A stretch of DNA of 9,664 nt, from contig JAUIKJ010000082.1 of assembly GCA_030430835.1 (NCBI GenBank), positions 1-9,664 of the forward strand, in the 5' to 3' direction. Position 1 is the stretch's first letter, and each line of letters opens with the position of its first letter. Shown here in pieces: positions 5,941 through 9,664 of the stretch. The notes under the pieces are model-generated. The model was not told the DNA's origin, searched no databases, and worked only from the letters and a program-made list of their open reading frames with translations. Made by a program: the position numbers and the translations under genes. Source of the DNA: Candidatus Hydrogenedentota bacterium. Its GTDB lineage: Bacteria; Hydrogenedentota; Hydrogenedentia; Hydrogenedentales; JAEUWI01.

Positions 5941-6912
5941 ATGAGACGTCGTGGTTTCACACTCATTGAATTGCTGGTCGTCATTGCGATCATCGGCATT
6001 CTGGCTGCCATCCTCTTGCCGGCCCTGGCGCGCGCACGCGAGGCGGCACGCCGCGCCAGTTGCCAGAACAATCTTAAGCAATGGGGACTCGTCCTCAAGA
6101 TGTACGCGTCGGAATCGCGCGGTGAGCGCTTTCCGCGTATGCAGACCGCCTGGGAACCCATCGTGGATTGCGACACGGGCGCGGTGGTCTCGCCAGGGAT
6201 CCCCTTCGTTGGCGCCCCGACCCATTGGTTGCATACACAAATGAGTCAAGTCTATCCCGACTACCTTACGGATCCTGCCGTGGCCGCATGCCCCAGTTCG
6301 GCCACGATCTTTCCGGAATCCATGAAGAATCCCCAGACCGGCGCCTTCGAAGCCCATCAGGTCTGCCACGAGGCCATCCCCGGCCCCTCCTTCACCCAGT
6401 TCTCGGACACGCGAGGCATGGCATTGATGGACGAATCCTATTGGTATACCGGCTATGTCTTCGATCAGACAACCGAGAGCGACCCGCAAGGACCGATCGA
6501 TGAACTCGCATCGGGTTCGACAGAGCAGGGACCGGCCCAGCTTATCTACGGACTGGTCAGTGTTATCGGGGATTTCTTTGGGGGCACGGTCGACCACGAC
6601 CTCGACCTCTCATCGTCCGGAACGGGCCTCGGCAATGCCGGTGGGGACACGCTCTATCGCCTCCGCGAGGGCATCGAGCGTTTCCTGATTACCGACATCA
6701 ACAATCCCGCGGCCGCGGCCAAGGCACAGAGCGATGTCTGGATCATGACCGACCGCCTCAGTTCCTACCCCGCTGAGTTTAACCACATCCCCGGCGGCGC
6801 CAACGTGCTCTACCTGGATGGTCATGTCGAATTTCTTCGCTTCGGTTCCGAGTCCCCGGTGCTTCCCGGCATCGCGTTGGTCTTCGGTGAAATCTCCACG
6901 CACGGCAGCTGA
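5941..6912 (+). CDS. Pseudopilin-like protein with prepilin-type cleavage/methylation leader
   Basis: A 323-residue protein whose N-terminus is a textbook type IV prepilin signal: short basic leader MRRRG, cleavage before Phe6, then FTLIELLVVIAIIGILAAIL with the conserved Glu10 (+5 of the mature protein). Processing would be by a PilD-type peptidase. The hydrophobic helix runs to LLPALARAREAARR, then SCQNNLKQWGLVLKMYA (40-56), typical of the expanded pseudopilin families of Planctomycetota and neighbours (DUF1559-like and relatives). Near the C-terminus, FNHIPGGANVLYLDGHVEFL (280-299) contains the H...DG motif of that group, with 10 residues between His and Asp-Gly. The globular middle region has no recognised domain. 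Such proteins are thought to be secreted or surface-associated rather than forming classical pili; the role here is unknown. It probably heads an operon with the DUF6607 gene, whose start lies 30 bases past the stop. It is divergent from the sulfatase and shares its AT-rich control region. Confidence 0.93.
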   Translation: MRRRGFTLIELLVVIAIIGILAAILLPALARAREAARRASCQNNLKQWGLVLKMYASESRGERFPRMQTAWEPIVDCDTGAVVSPGIPFVGAPTHWLHTQMSQVYPDYLTDPAVAACPSSATIFPESMKNPQTGAFEAHQVCHEAIPGPSFTQFSDTRGMALMDESYWYTGYVFDQTTESDPQGPIDELASGSTEQGPAQLIYGLVSVIGDFFGGTVDHDLDLSSSGTGLGNAGGDTLYRLREGIERFLITDINNPAAAAKAQSDVWIMTDRLSSYPAEFNHIPGGANVLYLDGHVEFLRFGSESPVLPGIALVFGEISTHGS

Positions 6913-6929
6913 TTGCCGCAGCAAAAACG

Positions 6930-6935
6930 AAAGGA
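6930..6935 (+). promoter_or_regulatory. Ribosome binding site deciding the DUF6607 start
   Basis: AAAGGA ends seven bases before ATG 6943. This rejects the TTG at 6913, which directly follows the previous stop and would add ten unlikely residues before the signal peptide. Confidence 0.75.
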
Positions 6936-6942
6936 TCCCCCC

Positions 6943-7905
6943 ATGTTGAAGCAGTACCTACTCCCTCCCGCGTTGGCGCTCGCGATGCTCGCTGTGCCGA
7001 CACTGCAGGCCCGAGCCGACGAGGAGAAGTTCGAGAAGGACCGCGCGGCCATTCTCGCCATGGCGGGCGACTTCAAGGTCCACTTCGAGTTTGATCAGAC
7101 CATGACCTTCGACGCGTCCTTCCCGGTCAGCGACCATTATGAAAGCGAGGCGATGGAGACGGTGCAAGTCCTCGAGGACCGCGGCGATTTCATTAGCCTT
7201 CAGCACATCCTGGTGGTACAGCGAGAGGACAAAGATCCGCACGTCGTGAAGCACTGGCGTCAAGACTGGCAGTTCGAAGATGATCTCATCTATAGCTACC
7301 AGGGCAAGGACGCGTGGCAGCCGGTCGAACTGAGCCGCAAGGATCGCCGGGGCACCTGGAGCCAGAGTGTGTTCCAGGTGGACGACAGTCCGCGCTATGA
7401 AGGCTATGGCACCTGGGTGCACGACAGCACGCAGTCGTACTGGCAGTCGCACGATACCTGGCGCCCGCTGCCCCGCCGCGAGGAAGATCGCAGCGATGAG
7501 TACGACGCGCTCGGCGGCACGAACCGCCACGTGCTCACGCCCGAAGGCTGGGTCCACCAGCAGGACAACGAAAAGATCGCCGTGCGCGACGGTGCGCCCC
7601 GCGTGCTCGCCCGTGAGACCGGCATCAACCACTACACCCGCGTGAGTGACTATGACTTTTCCGCCGCGCAGGATTACTGGGAAAAGACCGCCGGCTTCTG
7701 GAAGCAGGTCCGTGAAGCCTGGGACGAGACCTTCGCCAAAGAGCAGGATTTCCGCATCGATGATGGCGGCGGCGCCCCGCTCTGGCGCGACATCTTTTCA
7801 CTGGCCAAGCGCTACGAAAAGGGCGACTTTGCCACGTCGGAGGAAATCGCCGAGGCAATTGCCAAGCGTCTCAACGAGAAAGTCTTCGTCGCAGCGGCCC
7901 GGTAG
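6943..7905 (+). CDS. Exported DUF6607 family protein
   Basis: A 320-residue protein with a Sec signal peptide over about residues 1-25 (hydrophobic LLPPALALAMLAVP, then LQARA). The mature part begins KFEKDRAAILAMAGDFKVHFEFDQTM and contains ETVQVLEDRGDFISLQHILV (split at 72-91), VVKHWRQDWQFED (101-113), a Trp- and Tyr-rich stretch GTWSQSVFQVDDSPRYEGYG, NRHVLTPEGWVHQQDNEKI and a charged helical C-terminus. I recognise this as the DUF6607 pattern from memory; the family is of unknown function and occurs in Planctomycetota, Bacteroidota and Pseudomonadota. The repeated aromatic and acidic segments suggest a beta-barrel-like periplasmic binding fold, which is inference. No catalytic motif is visible. 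It follows the pseudopilin gene by 30 bases with no terminator between, and ends in a strong terminator, so it is the last gene of that operon. Confidence 0.83.
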   Translation: MLKQYLLPPALALAMLAVPTLQARADEEKFEKDRAAILAMAGDFKVHFEFDQTMTFDASFPVSDHYESEAMETVQVLEDRGDFISLQHILVVQREDKDPHVVKHWRQDWQFEDDLIYSYQGKDAWQPVELSRKDRRGTWSQSVFQVDDSPRYEGYGTWVHDSTQSYWQSHDTWRPLPRREEDRSDEYDALGGTNRHVLTPEGWVHQQDNEKIAVRDGAPRVLARETGINHYTRVSDYDFSAAQDYWEKTAGFWKQVREAWDETFAKEQDFRIDDGGGAPLWRDIFSLAKRYEKGDFATSEEIAEAIAKRLNEKVFVAAAR

Positions 7906-7927
7906 TACACCTTTGAAGCCAAGCAAT

Positions 7928-7967
7928 GGGGCCCGGCGACATGCCGGGCCCCTCCTTGTTTCTTTCC
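7928..7967 (+). terminator. Rho-independent terminator of the pseudopilin-DUF6607 operon
   Basis: GGGGCCCGGC (7928-7937), loop GACAT, and GCCGGGCCCC (7943-7952) form a perfect 10-bp stem, followed by the T-rich tail TCCTTGTTTCTTTCC. It begins 23 bases after the DUF6607 stop. Confidence 0.92.
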
Positions 7968-8017
7968 GCGGACTCCGGTACGCAAGACTCCCGCTACGAC
8001 ACGAAGGCTCGGACAAC

Positions 8018-8166
8018 CGTCATTCCCGCGCAGGCGGGAATCCAGCGCGCGCGCCGATATGTCTACGTTACCCATGCCACCGTCGTGCGCGGCGCACGAC
8101 GGCGCCGATCCCATGCAATCAGTCGTGCGTTCCGATCTCTGGATTCCCGCCTTCGCGGGAATGACG
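8018..8166. repeat. MITE-like element, copy 2, inverted relative to copy 1
   Basis: The arms 8018-8045 and 8139-8166 are 28-bp inverted repeats with one mismatch (GCGCAGG on the left, GCGAAGG on the right). Total length is 149 bp against 146 bp for copy 1. The right end is identical over 34 bp to the left end of copy 1 read in reverse; the interiors otherwise differ. It lies between the terminator of the plus-strand operon and the stop of the converging PhoD-like gene. GC-alternating runs occur just inside the left arm (8045-8054) and just outside the right arm (8170-8178). Confidence 0.88.
8080..8102. repeat. 23-bp near-perfect palindrome inside MITE copy 2
   Basis: CCGTCGTGCGC and GCGCACGACGG are 11-bp perfect inverted arms around a single G at 8091. 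It occupies the centre of the element and has no counterpart in copy 1. Transcribed, it would need to open at the centre to form a hairpin loop; as DNA it could be a cruciform or protein site. Confidence 0.75.
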
Positions 8167-8221
8167 TGGGCGCGCGCGTGTTCGTTACGACACAAGGTTA
8201 AGAAGAGCTCTTCGGCGAACG

Positions 8222-9664
8222 CTAGAACGCGAAGTTCGCGGTCACATGTCGTTCATCCTGATCCGGTGTCGGAGTCAGACCCTCGAAAATCTTGACCTGA
8301 TCCCCCTCGCCCACGCGCACGGTGTAGGTGCTCTCGCGAAACACCTTGGGACGGAAGGCCCTGCCCTTCGCGCGGATCGTGTAGATAATCTCATCCGTCT
8401 CCTCATCGATTACCTGCACCACCGGGTTCTCCATCCCCCGCGAAGTCACCATCGGCAGGTAGCCATGTGCTTCGCGCCCGTAGTTGTTCTCCTGCTGCAC
8501 GATAAAGGGCCAGCCCGGGTACTGCTGCGTCTCAAGACCGGTCACGTCCGTATGCCGCGGCCAGCACTGCAGGTGAATGTAGCGATTCCGTTTGTCGAAG
8601 CGTACCACGCCGTAGCCCGCCGCCCGCGTCGTGAGCTTGCTGCCGTCCGCGGGTTCCATACCCGGATTCGCCACGGCATAAACCGTCACCTTGTTGTTGA
8701 AGCCATCCACGAACTCACCCGTGTATTCGGGCGCGTCGTGCACACGGTTTTTCCCCGGTTCCAGCGGCGCCCACCAGCGCAGGTACAGGTTTGCAATCGA
8801 AGGCACGCAGAAGGAATAGCCCGCGTCGTTCCAGTCGTCGATACCGTGGTGGATGATGCTGCCGAGATGCTGGTCGCCCGCGATCATGATCGCGAAGGCT
8901 TTCCGAATCTCCGCCAGCGCGCGGTTCCGCCCCGATTGCGGCCAACCGTTGGAATCGAGGTCCGCATACAGGCGGTTGTCCGCCTTCCCATGCAGGTGCG
9001 CCCCCCCGGCGAAGATGGTCTGTGACAACACCGCCTTCATCTCCGCATTCGTCCAGTCGGTCGCCCAGTCCCGCAGAAAGTCCAACTGCCGTTCGCCCAA
9101 TAGCACCGCCTCGGGCACGTCCAGGGCCGCCGGATCATAATCCGCATCGGTGATGTGATCCGGGCGGGGTCCCATCTCGGGGATAACACCCAGCGGGCCG
9201 GTCTTCCACTTTCGATCTTCAATAATCGCGAAGCTGATACCGCCCCAAGTCAGGTCCGTATAGTAGGCGCCGATCCCCTGGCCCACGGGCGTCGGGTCGT
9301 AAGGGTCGGGCAGGTGGCTCGTCTGCGCGCGTTCCACTTCCTTCACGTATTCCGCGGGCATTGCATAGCCGCCATCGGATGCGCCGTCCGCCTTGGACAC
9401 CCCGCCCGCTTCGCCCCACAGATTCGGCTGGCCCACGTCGTGATCGTCCGGAATCGTGATGGTCGGGTAGTCGCGGATCACCTCGCCGAAATCGCGGCCG
9501 AACTTGAGCCAGTGCGCGTAGTGTTGCTTATGGTTGTACACCTGATCCCCGGAGAAGAAGAGCAGATCCGGCTTCATCTTCTTGATATTCTCGACGAGGT
9601 CGGTCTTGGGAATATCACCACCATGAGCCGGATGAATCGAATTGCCCGTGAAAGCCACCACGAC
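8222..9664 (-). CDS. PhoD-like metallophosphatase (alkaline phosphatase D family), partial (N-terminus beyond right edge)
   Basis: The frame is open from the right edge to TAG at 8222, about 480 residues; the true start and any signal peptide are outside. Counting from GTG 9661, family metal-binding motifs are FFSGDQVY (Asp39, Tyr42), TIPDDHDV (Asp72, Asp73, His74, Asp75) and IAGDQHLGSIIHHG (Asp263, His265). These define the PhoD-type calcineurin-like phosphoesterases, which hydrolyse phosphomono- or diesters, commonly outside the cytosol. The edge reads VVAFTGNSIHPAHGGD, in the position where many relatives have a Gly-Ser-Cys metal-site strand; here it is Gly-Asn-Ser. The long insert 80-180 and the region after about 380 (YPGWPFIVQQENNYGREAHG, then a beta-rich tail) suggest a subfamily with an added C-terminal domain. 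The last residues form a short beta-rich extension. Substrate unknown; phosphate scavenging is plausible. Confidence 0.9.
   Translation of the reverse strand, partial: VVVAFTGNSIHPAHGGDIPKTDLVENIKKMKPDLLFFSGDQVYNHKQHYAHWLKFGRDFGEVIRDYPTITIPDDHDVGQPNLWGEAGGVSKADGASDGGYAMPAEYVKEVERAQTSHLPDPYDPTPVGQGIGAYYTDLTWGGISFAIIEDRKWKTGPLGVIPEMGPRPDHITDADYDPAALDVPEAVLLGERQLDFLRDWATDWTNAEMKAVLSQTIFAGGAHLHGKADNRLYADLDSNGWPQSGRNRALAEIRKAFAIMIAGDQHLGSIIHHGIDDWNDAGYSFCVPSIANLYLRWWAPLEPGKNRVHDAPEYTGEFVDGFNNKVTVYAVANPGMEPADGSKLTTRAAGYGVVRFDKRNRYIHLQCWPRHTDVTGLETQQYPGWPFIVQQENNYGREAHGYLPMVTSRGMENPVVQVIDEETDEIIYTIRAKGRAFRPKVFRESTYTVRVGEGDQVKIFEGLTPTPDQDERHVTANFAF

Noticed and set aside
5881..6597. Minus-strand frame of 238 codons opposite the pseudopilin
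   Set aside because: It overlaps the pseudopilin and its control region, has no ribosome binding site or recognisable domain, and is an antisense shadow.
7812..8201. Frames on both strands with VIPAKAGIQ and LDSRLRGND peptides
   Set aside because: They translate the terminal inverted repeats of MITE copy 2 and run through a strong terminator; not real genes.
8202..8213. Perfect palindrome GAAGAGCTCTTC downstream of the PhoD-like stop
   Set aside because: It was considered as a minus-strand terminator, but a 12-bp palindrome has no loop and no T-run follows on that strand.

Overview
This is a GC-rich bacterial window with eight protein genes on both strands, two of them cut by the window edges. 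Nearly every product looks exported: predicted secretory signals on the B12-controlled protein, the mutarotase, the sulfatase and the DUF6607 protein, and a type IV pilin-like leader on the fifth. Such a leader with a C-terminal H...DG motif, next to a secreted sulfatase and a PhoD-type phosphatase, is typical of the PVC superphylum and neighbours (Planctomycetota, Lentisphaerota, Hydrogenedentota). My best guess is Hydrogenedentota or a close relative; this is an inference from protein style, not a phylogenetic result.

Left part (1-1737). A minus-strand gene runs off the left edge. It encodes an exported protein of at least 428 residues with a calcium-binding-type Asp-rich repeat. Its leader contains a very clear cobalamin (B12) riboswitch, preceded by a near-consensus sigma70 promoter and followed by inverted repeats around the ribosome binding site that look like an expression platform. 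A plus-strand promoter lies back to back with it and serves a lipoprotein aldose 1-epimerase (1738-2865).

Middle (2866-5940). A 146-bp MITE-like element with 28-bp terminal inverted repeats separates the epimerase from a convergent two-gene minus-strand operon: an exported sulfatase with a non-canonical active-site motif, followed 10 nt later by a class I/II PLP aminotransferase. The divergent region upstream of the sulfatase is AT-rich and holds two dyad-symmetric sites that overlap a candidate plus-strand promoter.

Right part (5941-9664). A pseudopilin-like protein and a DUF6607 exported protein form a probable plus-strand operon that ends in a strong intrinsic terminator. A second MITE-like element of the same family, inverted relative to the first, lies between this operon and a convergent PhoD-like phosphatase that runs off the right edge.

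Taken together, the window looks like a cell-surface or periplasmic acquisition region: sugar mutarotation, sulfate-ester and phosphate-ester hydrolysis, a secreted pseudopilin and a B12-repressed surface protein. The most interesting item is the B12-controlled protein, which has no transporter features and may be an undescribed part of cobalamin capture.
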